Positions 1 to 9,820 of a stretch of 64,000 nucleotides of DNA are shown here, piece by piece. This DNA is from Pseudoxanthomonas sp. z9. GTDB taxonomy: Bacteria; Pseudomonadota; Gammaproteobacteria; Xanthomonadales; Xanthomonadaceae. Position numbers and translations under genes: made by a program. The stretch spans positions 1-64,000 of the forward strand of contig NZ_VFID01000013.1 of assembly GCF_006542425.1 (NCBI RefSeq). Reading direction: 5' to 3'. The notes beneath the pieces were generated by a model. It worked only from the letters and a program-made list of their open reading frames with translations. It was not told the DNA's origin and did not search any database. Within the stretch, counting starts at the first letter, position 1; every line of letters starts with the position of its first letter.

Positions 1-1187
1 GGGGGTTCGGTTCGGGGGGATCGCGGGATTCCGGTAGCAACGGTGGAAACGCGTCGCTGATGCCTGGCGCAGATCCGACGCAACTGGGTGACAGTGGATT
101 ACTGGGTCAACAAAGCGATGGCTTTGATTCTGGCGGCGTGACCGGTGGCAATAGTGGCGTGGGAGGCGGTTCGGGGAGTGGCCTGGGCAATGGCAGCTTC
201 AGTCTGAATCCACGCCGCGACGGCAATGGTTCGGTCACCCTGCAGGTCGAGGGCGATAAGGTAGGCGTGGCTGCGGTCGATGAGACGAATACGCTGCTGG
301 TGCGATCTAGTGCTAGTGCATGGAAGTCGATCAAGGATGTTATCGAAAAGCTCGACATTATGCCGATGCAGGTGCATATCGAAGCGCAGGTGGCCGAAGT
401 CAAACTGACGGGAAAACTCAGCTACGGCGTGAACTGGTTTTTCGAAAATGCGGTGGTGGATGAGGCGGGGTTACCTAGCGCATTGGGGCGACGCATCTGG
501 GGCGATATCAGCGGCAGCATCCGGGGTGACGCAAACGCACCAGGCCTGGGCTGGACCTTCCTGGGCAAGAACGCGGCCGCCATCATCGAAGCGCTGGAGG
601 ACGTTACGGATGTCCAACTGCTGCAGACGCCGTCGGTCCTGGTGCGCAACAACGCAGAAGCCACATTGAATGTCGGCACCAAGATTCCGATCAATTCGGT
701 CAGCATCACGCCGGATCAAACTTCCAACACATACAGCCAGGTCCAGTACCTGGATACGGGTGTGATCCTGAAAGTGCGTCCCCGCATCACCAAGGACGGC
801 ATGGTATTTCTGGATCTAGTCCAGGAAGTCAGTTCACCTGGCGCGCGACCGGCTAGCTGTGACGACACCACCACCGGATGCAATGTGCCCATCGATACCC
901 GGCGCCTGAAGACCGAAGCGGCTGTCCGCACCGGAGACACGATCATGCTCGCGGGCCTGATTGGTGATTCTGTGGACAATGGATCGCGAGGGCTCCCTGG
1001 TCTTACCAAGTTGCCGATCATCGGCGGCCTGTTCGGTAACAAGCGCCAGAACACGGACCGACAGGAGGTGATCATCCTCTTGACGCCGACCATCGTCAGG
1101 GATCCCCAGGATGCGCGGAATCTCACCGATGAATACGGTCGCCGATTCCGTTCCATGAAGCCGCTCTACGCGCCTGAAGAGAAATGA
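1..1187 (+). CDS. gspD: Type II secretion secretin GspD (3' part)
   Basis: Outer-membrane channel subunit of the type II secretion system. The reading frame is open from base 3, so the 5' end lies before the window; 394 codons are present. A Gly/Ser/Asn-rich stretch (first ~65 residues) links two N domains. Next comes the end of the last N domain (TNTLLVRSSASAWKSIKDVI, then a KLDI turn), then the secretin barrel with GTKIPINSVSI, VILKVRPRI, RTGDTIMLAGLI and PIIGGLFG, ending in the usual ILLTPTIV strand. Only ~35 residues follow the barrel. The long Gly/Ser linker resembles Xanthomonas XpsD. The stop overlaps the next start (ATGA), so the following glycosyltransferase is translationally coupled. 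PilD at 51.5 kb would process the pseudopilins of this system. Confidence 0.93.
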   Translation, partial: GFGSGGSRDSGSNGGNASLMPGADPTQLGDSGLLGQQSDGFDSGGVTGGNSGVGGGSGSGLGNGSFSLNPRRDGNGSVTLQVEGDKVGVAAVDETNTLLVRSSASAWKSIKDVIEKLDIMPMQVHIEAQVAEVKLTGKLSYGVNWFFENAVVDEAGLPSALGRRIWGDISGSIRGDANAPGLGWTFLGKNAAAIIEALEDVTDVQLLQTPSVLVRNNAEATLNVGTKIPINSVSITPDQTSNTYSQVQYLDTGVILKVRPRITKDGMVFLDLVQEVSSPGARPASCDDTTTGCNVPIDTRRLKTEAAVRTGDTIMLAGLIGDSVDNGSRGLPGLTKLPIIGGLFGNKRQNTDRQEVIILLTPTIVRDPQDARNLTDEYGRRFRSMKPLYAPEEK

Positions 1188-2032
1188 CAGGATTCAGCGT
1201 GTCGTCGCTGCCCATCATCCTTCTGCCAATCGGAGTGGATGACGACGCGCTGGATGCCTGCCTTGGTTCACTGGATGCGGGTACTCCTGAAGGAACGCGT
1301 ATCTGGCTAGCCGATGATGCACAGGCAGGCCCACGTGGGCTTGCCATCGTCGAACGCTGGCTGCAACGCACGCGACTACAGGCGGACTACACCCGACGTC
1401 CGCGCCCGGTCGGCGAGGTCGCGCATCTAGATGAAATGCTCCGTGCCTGCGGCGATGCCGATGTGGTGATCCTCGCGCCGGATGCACAGCCGCTACCAGG
1501 CTGGCTTCAGCAAATGGTTGCCTGCCTCGCCCGTGATGCATCCATCGCTACTGCCACGCCGTGGTGCAATGCAGGCGAAGCTGCATCCTGGCCACGTCTA
1601 GGAGAAATCTCACCTCCTCCCGCTGACTTCGAGCGCACGGCGCGTGCGTGTGCGGGGATGCCGCCGGCACATCCTGAACTACCCGCTGCGGTAGCACATG
1701 CCGTCGCTCTTCGAGGCAGTGCCCGCAAGCGTGCCGGCGGTTTGGATGCCAGCAGCTATATGTCTTGGTATGCAGCGCTGATCGATTTATCGCTGCGTCT
1801 GGCCGGTCTGGGCTGGCGAAATGCCTTGTGCGAAACTGCTTTCGTCGCGCGTGGCGGCGAAGGTCTACCCGCCGATGGCGATATGGACACTATCAATGCG
1901 CGTTGGCCTGCTTGGCACGCGAGACTCGCGGGTTGCTTGATGGAAGATCCACTACGGCCTTATCGGGAGAACTTGACAAGGATCTACATGGACATTGGCT
2001 CGCCAGAGCCACAGCGCCAATTGTTCCAGTGA
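1184..2032 (+). CDS. GT2-like glycosyltransferase coupled to gspD
   Basis: 282 residues. The N-terminus (PIILLPIGVDDDALDACLGSL) keeps the family-2 glycosyltransferase pattern of a first beta strand followed by a CL.SL helix. ADVVILAPDAQPLPGWLQQM matches the usual strand, acidic (DXD-like) and P-G-W segment of GT2 enzymes. The DXD element is reduced to APDA, so activity is not certain. No signal peptide or membrane segment is visible, so it should be cytosolic. It starts at the ATGA shared with the gspD stop. What it glycosylates is unknown; the coupling only suggests co-expression with secretion genes. Confidence 0.75.
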   Translation: MTGFSVSSLPIILLPIGVDDDALDACLGSLDAGTPEGTRIWLADDAQAGPRGLAIVERWLQRTRLQADYTRRPRPVGEVAHLDEMLRACGDADVVILAPDAQPLPGWLQQMVACLARDASIATATPWCNAGEAASWPRLGEISPPPADFERTARACAGMPPAHPELPAAVAHAVALRGSARKRAGGLDASSYMSWYAALIDLSLRLAGLGWRNALCETAFVARGGEGLPADGDMDTINARWPAWHARLAGCLMEDPLRPYRENLTRIYMDIGSPEPQRQLFQ

Positions 2033-2065
2033 TTCTCGGCACAAAAAGATCCATATTTCAATGTT

Positions 2066-2146
2066 AGTTGAACTCGCTGTTGTCTAGGCATAGAAGCAAG
2101 ATGCTGCGCTATTGCAGCAATGCCGTTAAACACAGGGAGTTCAACT
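2066..2146 (+). promoter_or_regulatory. Structured leader that can hide a ribosome binding site
   Basis: Bases 2066-2075 (AGTTGAACTC) are the exact reverse complement of 2137-2146 (GAGTTCAACT). Between them 2102-2107 and 2114-2119 form a 6-bp TGCTGC/GCAGCA hairpin. The 3' arm of the long stem begins inside the GGGAG Shine-Dalgarno (2135-2139) and ends one base before the ATG at 2148. Pairing would therefore cover the ribosome binding site of the small secreted protein. Folding and regulation are inferred; the complementarity is read directly. Confidence 0.5.
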
Positions 2147-2147
2147 C

Positions 2148-2426
2148 ATGAAGGTGAAGTCAATTTGTCTCGGTGTGCTGATGTTGGGATATGTTCTTCC
2201 CGGAATTCGGGATGCGCGGGCTACGGAAATAACGGGTAGTTTCACGGCCACTGCGGAATGGGGCTCAGTCGAATCAGCCCTTTCAAAGGCCATGTGGACA
2301 GCGAGAACCATGGCGTCAAGGCAAGGCTACAGAGATTGTGTGCTTGCGCGGTATGTGTACTGGCGGCCAAGAGGCGGTTTTTGGCAGGTCACTGCGATAA
2401 TGACCTGCAAGAAGACACTCAGGTAG
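2148..2426 (+). CDS. Small secreted protein of unknown function
   Basis: 92 residues. The N-terminus (MKVKSICLGVLMLGYVLPG) is a Sec signal peptide, with probable cleavage after DARA at about residue 26. The mature protein would be ~67 residues with only two cysteines (in GYRDCVLA and MTCKKT), so one disulfide is possible. It is aromatic-rich (WGSVESALS, YVYWRPRGGFW). A good Shine-Dalgarno (GGGAG, 8 bases upstream) supports the start. I do not recognise the family. Base composition is clearly more AT-rich than the neighbouring housekeeping genes, suggesting accessory origin. It sits downstream of type II secretion DNA, but nothing shows that it is a substrate. Confidence 0.65.
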   Translation: MKVKSICLGVLMLGYVLPGIRDARATEITGSFTATAEWGSVESALSKAMWTARTMASRQGYRDCVLARYVYWRPRGGFWQVTAIMTCKKTLR

Positions 2427-2438
2427 CCTTATCCGCGT

Positions 2439-2468
2439 ACGAGCCCATGACTCGTGTCATGGGCTCGT
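2439..2468. other. Perfect 12-bp stem-loop
   Basis: ACGAGCCCATGA and TCATGGGCTCGT pair perfectly around a CTCGTG loop, 12 bases after the stop of the small protein gene. No T-run follows on either strand, so it is not a classical intrinsic terminator. It may stabilise the mRNA 3' end or act with Rho. Confidence 0.5.
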
Positions 2469-2558
2469 CAGAAAAGGAAGAGGATTTCGAGCTTTGCAGG
2501 AAGGCTGTCTCGGAAATTGTGCCGCCAAATGCTGGGTGATGATATTGATATACAGAAT

Positions 2559-3416
2559 ATGAAAATCCCGGAGCACGAAACGGCCATCGCCGCGATCGTC
2601 GTCACCCACGAAAGCGCCAGCACCATCGACGATTGCCTGCAGCGCCTGCGCGATGCGGTGGACGTGGCGGAAATCCGGGTGGTGGACAACGCCTCGACCG
2701 ACGATACGGTGAGCGTGATCCAGCGGCATGCGCTGGCGGACCCGCGGGTGCGCTTCGTCGCCAACCCGGACAACCCGGGATTCTCGGTCGGCTGCAACCA
2801 GGGCGCGGATGATTCGGCATCGCCGTGGCTGGCGTTCGTGAATCCGGATCTGCAGGTGTTGCCGGAGACCCTGGCCCGCCTGCGCGATCTGGCGGCGGGC
2901 ACCGGCAGGGAAACCCTGCTGGGCGCGGATCTGGTCGACGAAGCGGGCGTCAGGGACACCGCCGCGCGTCGCCGCGATCCGGATTTCGCCGCCATGCTGA
3001 CCGCGCCGGGCGCCGCTTCGCGGTTGGGCGTGGAGGTGGACGATGCCCAGACGCTGCAACCGCTGGAAGCGCTCTCCGGCGCGCTGATGGTGATGCCGCG
3101 TTCGCTGTTCCGCCGGCTTGGCGGGTTCGACGAGGGCTATCGGTTGCATGCGGAGGATCTCGACCTGTGCCGGCGCGCGCGCATGGCCGGTGCGCTGGTG
3201 GCTGTCGCCAACAGCGTGCGTGTGGTGCATATCCGTGGCGTGTCCAGCCGTTCGCGGCCGTTCTTCGTGGAATGGCACAAGCATCGTGGCCTGTGGCGGT
3301 ACTTCGGCAAGTTCGAGGCCAGTCGGCGCGGACTGGGAGTGCGCATCGGAGTATTCGGTGCGATCTGGGCGCATTTCGCGATGGTCGCGCTGAAGTTGCT
3401 GTTCCGTCGTCGCTGA
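2559..3416 (+). CDS. GT2 glycosyltransferase, rhamnosyltransferase-like
   Basis: 285 residues from the ATG at 2559, which directly precedes the conserved AIAAIVVTHES strand; an in-frame ATG at 2529 or the longer frame from 2454 adds only low-complexity residues. Motifs of the WbbL/RfbN-type GT2 family are present: VVDNASTDDT, NPGFSVGCNQG, FVNPDL as the DXD-equivalent, then FDEGYRLHAEDLDLCRRA. The C-terminus (RGVSSRSRPFFVEWHKHRG) is also typical of rhamnosyltransferases acting on lipid-linked surface polysaccharides. Cytosolic or peripheral at the inner membrane. No other glycan genes are adjacent, so the acceptor is unknown. Confidence 0.85.
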   Translation: MKIPEHETAIAAIVVTHESASTIDDCLQRLRDAVDVAEIRVVDNASTDDTVSVIQRHALADPRVRFVANPDNPGFSVGCNQGADDSASPWLAFVNPDLQVLPETLARLRDLAAGTGRETLLGADLVDEAGVRDTAARRRDPDFAAMLTAPGAASRLGVEVDDAQTLQPLEALSGALMVMPRSLFRRLGGFDEGYRLHAEDLDLCRRARMAGALVAVANSVRVVHIRGVSSRSRPFFVEWHKHRGLWRYFGKFEASRRGLGVRIGVFGAIWAHFAMVALKLLFRRR

Positions 3417-3509
3417 CCCTGCCGGGGCCTGTCGTCGCGGCGGCGGATATGCCGCAGGCGCCTGGGTCGCGTGGAGTATGCTGACGGCGCTCCCGCACGG
3501 CCCGGCCCG

Positions 3510-4691
3510 ATGATCATCACCTCGTTGCTCGATACCGATCTCTACAAGTTCACGATGATGCAGGCGGTCCTGCATCACTATCCGGCCGCGCAGGTGCAGT
3601 ACCGCTTCAAATGCCGCACGCCGGGCGTTCCGCTGGCGGACGTTCTTGATGAGATTTCCGCGGAAATCGATGCGCTGTGCACGCTGCGCTTCCGGACCGA
3701 TGAGCTCGATTACCTGCGCGGACTTCGCTTCATCAAGTCCGATTTTGTCGATTTCCTCGGCCTGTTCCACCTGGATCGCAAGTACATCCGGTTGCGGGCC
3801 TCGCCGACGGTTCCGGGGGAAATCGAACTCGACATCGCCGGCCCCTGGCTGCACACCATCCTGTTCGAGGTCCCGCTGCTGGCGATCATCAACGAGGTCT
3901 GGTTCCGTCATGTCGGACAGGCGGATACGGGCGAGGGGGAACGGCGGCTGGGGGCCAAGATCGCCCGCCTGCGCGAGGGCGGCGAGGATTGCGTCATCGC
4001 CGACTACGGCACGCGTCGCCGTTACTCGCGGGGGTGGCATGCGCGCGTGCTGCCGAAGCTCAAGGCCGGACTGGGCGCCCAGTTCGTTGGCACCAGCAAC
4101 GTGTACTTCGCGCGCGAATACGGCATGACCCCGCTGGGCACGATGGCGCACGAATGGCTGCAGGCATTCCAGGCACTGGGTCCGCGCCTGCGCGATTCGC
4201 AGGCGGTGGCTTTCGATATCTGGGCCAAGGAATATCGCGGCGATCTGGGGATCGCGTTGTCGGACGTGGTGGGCCTGAAGGCGTTCCTGCGCGACTTCGA
4301 TCTGTATTTCTGCAAGCTGTTCGATGGCATGCGCCACGACTCCGGTGATCCGTTCGCGTGGGGCGAGGCGATCCTCGCGCATCTGGAGCGCATGCGTATC
4401 GACCCGCTCGGCAAGACGCTGGTGTTCAGCGACGGCCTCGACGTGGAGAAAGTGCTACAGCTGCATGAACGTTTCCGCGGCCGCTGCCGCCTGGCGTTCG
4501 GCATCGGTACCAACCTGACCAACGATCTGGGGCCGACGCCCTTGCAGATTGTCATCAAGATGATCCGCTGCAACGGCCAGCCGGTCGCCAAGCTGAGCGA
4601 TTCGCCCGGCAAGAGCATGTGCGAGGACGAAGGCTACGTGCGTTATCTGCGGCAGGTGTTTGAACTGCCGGACGTGGAGGAAACGACATGA
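3510..4691 (+). CDS. pncB: Nicotinate phosphoribosyltransferase
   Basis: 393 residues, close to the family's ~400. It converts nicotinate, PRPP and ATP to nicotinate mononucleotide in the NAD salvage (Preiss-Handler) pathway. The start at [20 protein letters not shown] is the conserved PncB N-terminus; the longer frame from 3471 adds unconserved residues. Also seen are [38 protein letters not shown] and the RHDSGDPF segment. The stop overlaps the start of def (ATGA), so the two genes form one transcriptional unit. Confidence 0.95.
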   Translation: MIITSLLDTDLYKFTMMQAVLHHYPAAQVQYRFKCRTPGVPLADVLDEISAEIDALCTLRFRTDELDYLRGLRFIKSDFVDFLGLFHLDRKYIRLRASPTVPGEIELDIAGPWLHTILFEVPLLAIINEVWFRHVGQADTGEGERRLGAKIARLREGGEDCVIADYGTRRRYSRGWHARVLPKLKAGLGAQFVGTSNVYFAREYGMTPLGTMAHEWLQAFQALGPRLRDSQAVAFDIWAKEYRGDLGIALSDVVGLKAFLRDFDLYFCKLFDGMRHDSGDPFAWGEAILAHLERMRIDPLGKTLVFSDGLDVEKVLQLHERFRGRCRLAFGIGTNLTNDLGPTPLQIVIKMIRCNGQPVAKLSDSPGKSMCEDEGYVRYLRQVFELPDVEETT

Positions 4692-5215
4692 TTCATCCCA
4701 TCCTGAAAATGGGTGACCCGCGGTTGTTGAAGATTGCCAACCCGGTGGAGCGATTCGACACACCGGAACTGCACGCGCTGATCGCCGACATGTTCCAGAC
4801 CATGGCTGCGGCCGGCGGCGTCGGTCTGGCCGCACCGCAGATTGGCGTGGACATGCAACTGGTCATCTTCGGCTTCGACAACAGCGATCGCTATCCCGAC
4901 GCGCCGCCGGTGCCGCGCACCATCCTGCTCAACCCCGTCATAGAACCGCTGTCCGACGAAATGGAGGATGGCTGGGAAGGCTGTCTGTCGGTGCCGGGCC
5001 TGCGCGGTGTGGTGCCGCGCCATCGCGCGATCCGCTATCGCGGTTTTGATCCACAGGGCCATACGATTGATCGCGAGGCCGAGGGCTTCCACGCGCGGGT
5101 GGTGCAGCACGAGTGCGACCACCTGATTGGCCGGTTGTATCCCTCGCGCATCCGCGACTTCAGCCAGTTCGGCTATACCGAAATCCTGTTCCCCGGTTTG
5201 CAGGGCGACGACTAG
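4688..5215 (+). CDS. def: Peptide deformylase
   Basis: 175 residues. It removes the formyl group from N-formylmethionine of nascent proteins. All three signature motifs are intact: [10 protein letters not shown] (motif 1), EGCLSVPG (motif 2, metal-binding Cys) and QHECDH (motif 3, HEXXH metal ligands and catalytic Glu). It overlaps pncB by four bases. In many Proteobacteria def is paired with fmt; here it is not, so this may be a second deformylase. No terminator is clear in the 84-bp gap before the convergent adhesin gene. Confidence 0.95.
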   Translation: MIHPILKMGDPRLLKIANPVERFDTPELHALIADMFQTMAAAGGVGLAAPQIGVDMQLVIFGFDNSDRYPDAPPVPRTILLNPVIEPLSDEMEDGWEGCLSVPGLRGVVPRHRAIRYRGFDPQGHTIDREAEGFHARVVQHECDHLIGRLYPSRIRDFSQFGYTEILFPGLQGDD

Positions 5216-5299
5216 GACTGTGCCTGGGAATTCCGCCCAACGCCGGGCCGGAACGCAGAAGCTTGCGCAGAAAGCGGGGCTTCGCTGGGAGACTCAGGT

Positions 5300-6295
5300 T
5301 TATTGATAGTCAATCGAAATCAGCATTCCCGCCTGGACCGAACCGCCGGTAACCTGCCTCGCGGTCTGCACGTAGGCCGCTCGCATCGGAATCTTGAACG
5401 AACCGCCCGTATCCTTGCCATATTCGGCCACGGGCACTGACACGTTCGGTTCCAGCGGCGTTCCCGAGGGATCGGTTACCCGGATCGAGGCACCGGTCGC
5501 GGTCGATTCCGGAAGCCGCGGCAGGATGCCGGAACCTTTCGCCATCGTACCGCCCACCGGAAGTATCGTGTAGCCGACACGATTGAAGCCGCGGGGACAT
5601 GCATTGATGGCGAGATCGAAGGGCGTTTCGGCCGCGGTGGTGTTGATGCCGCGCAGGTGGGCCGTGTTGATGGGAGGCAACTTCACGTTCTGATCCGGCG
5701 CCGTGCAGGTGCCATCGATGGCCGTGACCGAACCCCGCAGCTTGATCGATGTGCTGTCGGTCCAGAGGATGCCACTCTTGTAGGTGAGGATGTAGTACGA
5801 GTTGAACGGTCCGCTCGCGAACACGCCGCTTGCGATCCGCCCGCTGTTGCGGAACAACTGGATTTCGGCGATATCCGAGAACGTCCCGGAGTAACGCGAT
5901 GAAACGGGTGTTCCGTCGAGGAGCAGGCGCAATGATACGCCTGGAACGTCGGTTTCCAACTCTGGACCGCTGGCACCGCCCCCGAAGACGCTGCCCTTGT
6001 TGTAGAGCGCGGCAACAGTAATCTCACAGTGGGCCTTGCCACAGAGTTGGGTCGGCGTGAACTTATACAGGGACAGGAGGGCGTCGGGTTGCACCGATGA
6101 AGGGGTGGCGATGTTCCTGCCGAACGCATGGATGCTCTCGGCCGCGATGCCCGGGCTGGAGAGACCGGCCATCATCGCGGCGGTGAGCAGGCGCCGGGGG
6201 CCTGTACGCCGGTTCTCCCCAGGCCGGGCCAGCGTCGGGACGCAGGAGCCTGGAATGGACGTCTTCGGCGTGCATGGAACACATGGCGCGGGCAT
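5300..6295 (-). CDS. Orphan type 1 fimbrial-like adhesin subunit
   Basis: 331 residues from the first ATG. The signal peptide is internal (RRLLTAAMMAGLSSPGIAA), so a GTG or ATG 18-40 codons further in may be the true start. A lectin-like N-terminal half is followed by a pilin domain beginning near GSVTAIDGTCTAPDQNVKLP, with the Cys pair typical of FimA/FimH pilins (GTC...INAC). It ends in SVQAGMLISIDYQ, the usual C-terminal beta strand and penultimate Tyr recognised by periplasmic chaperones. Known family role: chaperone-usher pilus tip or minor subunit. No chaperone or usher gene is nearby. Confidence 0.75.
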   Translation of the reverse strand: MPAPCVPCTPKTSIPGSCVPTLARPGENRRTGPRRLLTAAMMAGLSSPGIAAESIHAFGRNIATPSSVQPDALLSLYKFTPTQLCGKAHCEITVAALYNKGSVFGGGASGPELETDVPGVSLRLLLDGTPVSSRYSGTFSDIAEIQLFRNSGRIASGVFASGPFNSYYILTYKSGILWTDSTSIKLRGSVTAIDGTCTAPDQNVKLPPINTAHLRGINTTAAETPFDLAINACPRGFNRVGYTILPVGGTMAKGSGILPRLPESTATGASIRVTDPSGTPLEPNVSVPVAEYGKDTGGSFKIPMRAAYVQTARQVTGGSVQAGMLISIDYQ

Positions 6296-6432
6296 GTGGT
6301 CTTGTGCCGTCTGTGAGGGAGGGGATCATCCTAGGGAACCCGCGAGCCGAATCCACTAGGAAAAATCCCAAATCGCGAACATCGCCGCTACGCGTGGCGA
6401 TGGCCATGCGAGCGCTCTTGCCTGGTCCGGAT

Positions 6433-7746
<1,314 letters not shown>

Positions 7747-7828
7747 GGGGCTACCTCTTCATCCGGGGGCAGGGTACTGCAGGCGCGTGTGCTGCGGCGG
7801 CCGCGGCGGGTCGGATGGAAAAACAAGG

Positions 7829-7857
7829 AAGGGCCGGATTCGGGGGAATCCGGCCCT
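7829..7857 (-). terminator. Intrinsic terminator of ettA
   Basis: A 13-bp perfect stem (AAGGGCCGGATTC) with a four-base loop lies about 90 bases past the ettA stop. On the minus strand it is followed by CCTTGTTTTT. Confidence 0.75.
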
Positions 7858-7883
7858 TCGGGATCATTGCCGGTCGCCAGTGG

Positions 7884-7903
7884 ATCCCCGCTTTCGCGGG
7901 GAT
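7884..7903. repeat. REP-like palindrome
   Basis: ATCCCCGC-TTTC-GCGGGGAT, followed by GACG, matches the dispersed short palindromes common in intergenic DNA of Xanthomonadales and other Proteobacteria. One copy is seen here, between the ettA terminator and the ettA stop. Confidence 0.5.
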
Positions 7904-7949
7904 GACGATCCGACAAGGCCGTGGCCGTTGCCGGCCACGGGGCGAATCG

Positions 7950-9614
7950 TCACTTCAGCGCCTTGAAGCGCAGGCGGTGCGGCTGCGCGCCCTCGGCGCC
8001 GAGGCGGCGCTTCTTGTCTTCCTCGTACTCGCGGTAGTTGCCCTGGAAGAATTCCACGTGCGAGTCGCCCTCGAAGGCGAGGATGTGGGTGGCGATGCGA
8101 TCCAGGAACCAGCGATCGTGCGAGATGACGAAGGTGTTGCCGGGGAATTCCAGCAGCGCGTCTTCTAGCGCGCGCAGGGTTTCGATGTCCAGATCGTTGG
8201 ACGGTTCGTCGAGCAGCAGCACGTTGCCGCCCTGCAGCAGGGTCTTGGCCATGTGCAGGCGGCCGCGCTCACCGCCGGACAGCGAACCGACCAGCTTCTG
8301 CTGGTCCTGGCCCTTGAAGTTGAAGCGGCCGATGTAGGCGCGCGACTGGATTTCCACGCCGTTGATGTTGAGGATGTCCAGGCCGCCGGAGACTTCCTGG
8401 AACACGTTGTGGTTGCCTTCCAGCTTGTCGCGGCTCTGGTCGACGTAGGCCAGCTTGACGGTCGGGCCGATGTTGATGGTGCCGGTGTCGGGCTTTTCCT
8501 GTCCGGTGATCATCTTGAACAGGGTCGACTTGCCGGCGCCGTTCGGGCCGATGATGCCGACGATGGCGCCGGCCGGGACCAGGAAGCTCAGGTCATCGAT
8601 CAGCAGGCGGTCGCCGAACTTCTTGGAGACGTTCTTGAACTCGATGACGCTGTTGCCCAGGCGTTCGCCCGGCGGGATGAAGATTTCGTTGGTCTCGTTG
8701 CGCTTCTGGTAGTCGACCGACTGCAGTTCATCCAGGCGGGCCAGGCGCGCCTTGCCCTTGGAGCGGCCGCCCTTGGCGTTCTGGCGCGACCATTCCAGTT
8801 CCTTGGCGATCGCCTTCTGGCGCGCCTTTTCCTGGTTCTCTTCCTGCTTCAGGCGCTCTTCCTTCTGCACCAGCCAATCGGTGTAGTTGCCCTTCCACGG
8901 AATGCCGCGGCCGCGATCCAGTTCCAGGATCCACTCGGCGGCGTTGTCGAGGAAGTAGCGATCATGGGTGACCGCCACCACGGTGCCGGTATAGCGGGCC
9001 AGGAACTGTTCCAGCCACTCCACCGACTCGGCGTCCAGGTGGTTGGTCGGTTCGTCGAGCAGCAGCATGTCCGGCTTCTGCAGCAGCAGGCGGCACAGCG
9101 CGACGCGGCGCTTTTCGCCGCCGGACAGCTTGCCGACGATGGCGTCCCACGGCGGCAGGCGCAGCGCGTCGGCGGCCACTTCCAGCTGCTGTTCCAGCAT
9201 GTGCGCGTCACCGGCGGCGAGGATCGCTTCCAGGCGCTGCTGCTCGGCGGCCAGCTTGTCAAAGTCGGCGCCTTCCTCGGCGTAGGCGGCATACACCGCG
9301 TCCAGCGCGGCCTGCGCCTGCAGCACTTCGCCGACGCCTTCCTCGACCGCTTCGCGCACGGTCTTGTTCGGATCCAGCTCCGGCTCCTGCGCCAGGTAGC
9401 CGACCTTGATGCCCGGCTGCGGGCGCGCCTCGCCCTGGAAGTCGGTGTCCACGCCGGCCATGATCTTCAGCACGGTGGACTTGCCGGCGCCGTTGAGGCC
9501 CAGCAGGCCGATCTTGGCGCCGGGGAAGAACGACAGCGAGATGTCCTTGATGATCTGGCGCTTGGGAGGGACGATCTTGCTTACACCGTTCATGGTGTAG
9601 ATGTATTGCGACAT
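7950..9614 (-). CDS. ettA: Energy-dependent translational throttle protein EttA
   Basis: 554 residues from the ATG at 9614 (GGAGAG Shine-Dalgarno); the extra 42 codons upstream are not conserved. This ABC-F protein binds the ribosomal E site and couples entry into elongation to the ATP/ADP ratio. Two ABC domains are complete: Walker [10 protein letters not shown] and signature [16 protein letters not shown] in the first, GPNGAGKST and [16 protein letters not shown] in the second. Between them is the charged linker ([11 protein letters not shown]). [20 protein letters not shown] is the standard EttA N-terminus. Cytosolic. Transcribed alone, with a terminator at 7829-7857. Confidence 0.97.
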   Translation of the reverse strand: MSQYIYTMNGVSKIVPPKRQIIKDISLSFFPGAKIGLLGLNGAGKSTVLKIMAGVDTDFQGEARPQPGIKVGYLAQEPELDPNKTVREAVEEGVGEVLQAQAALDAVYAAYAEEGADFDKLAAEQQRLEAILAAGDAHMLEQQLEVAADALRLPPWDAIVGKLSGGEKRRVALCRLLLQKPDMLLLDEPTNHLDAESVEWLEQFLARYTGTVVAVTHDRYFLDNAAEWILELDRGRGIPWKGNYTDWLVQKEERLKQEENQEKARQKAIAKELEWSRQNAKGGRSKGKARLARLDELQSVDYQKRNETNEIFIPPGERLGNSVIEFKNVSKKFGDRLLIDDLSFLVPAGAIVGIIGPNGAGKSTLFKMITGQEKPDTGTINIGPTVKLAYVDQSRDKLEGNHNVFQEVSGGLDILNINGVEIQSRAYIGRFNFKGQDQQKLVGSLSGGERGRLHMAKTLLQGGNVLLLDEPSNDLDIETLRALEDALLEFPGNTFVISHDRWFLDRIATHILAFEGDSHVEFFQGNYREYEEDKKRRLGAEGAQPHRLRFKALK

Positions 9615-9681
9615 GGGGCTCTCCGGAACCGGGACGCGCCGAGCCCGGCCGGATGGCCTGGGACAGGGCGGGAAGGAGGTG

Positions 9682-9711
9682 ATTATCCCGCAGGGTGGGG
9701 GCGCGTTGCCA
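9682..9711 (-). promoter_or_regulatory. ettA: Possible ettA promoter
   Basis: On the minus strand TGGCAA (9711-9706) and GATAAT (9687-9682) are separated by 18 bases, about 65 bases before the ettA start. The -10 is strong and the -35 weak. Confidence 0.4.
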
Positions 9712-9820
9712 GCGCGGAAAGGGTGGAACACCGCTTCCACGCCCGTCGTTCAGGCGGGGTGGGCCCGGATCCACGGCCAGGGTCTGGCCGGGGCCGCCGC
9801 CGGGCGGCGCGTCCGGGACT

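Noticed and set aside
2454-2558. Longer N-terminus for the glycosyltransferase ending at 3416
   Set aside because: The added residues are basic and unconserved; the first GT2 strand begins right after the ATG at 2559.
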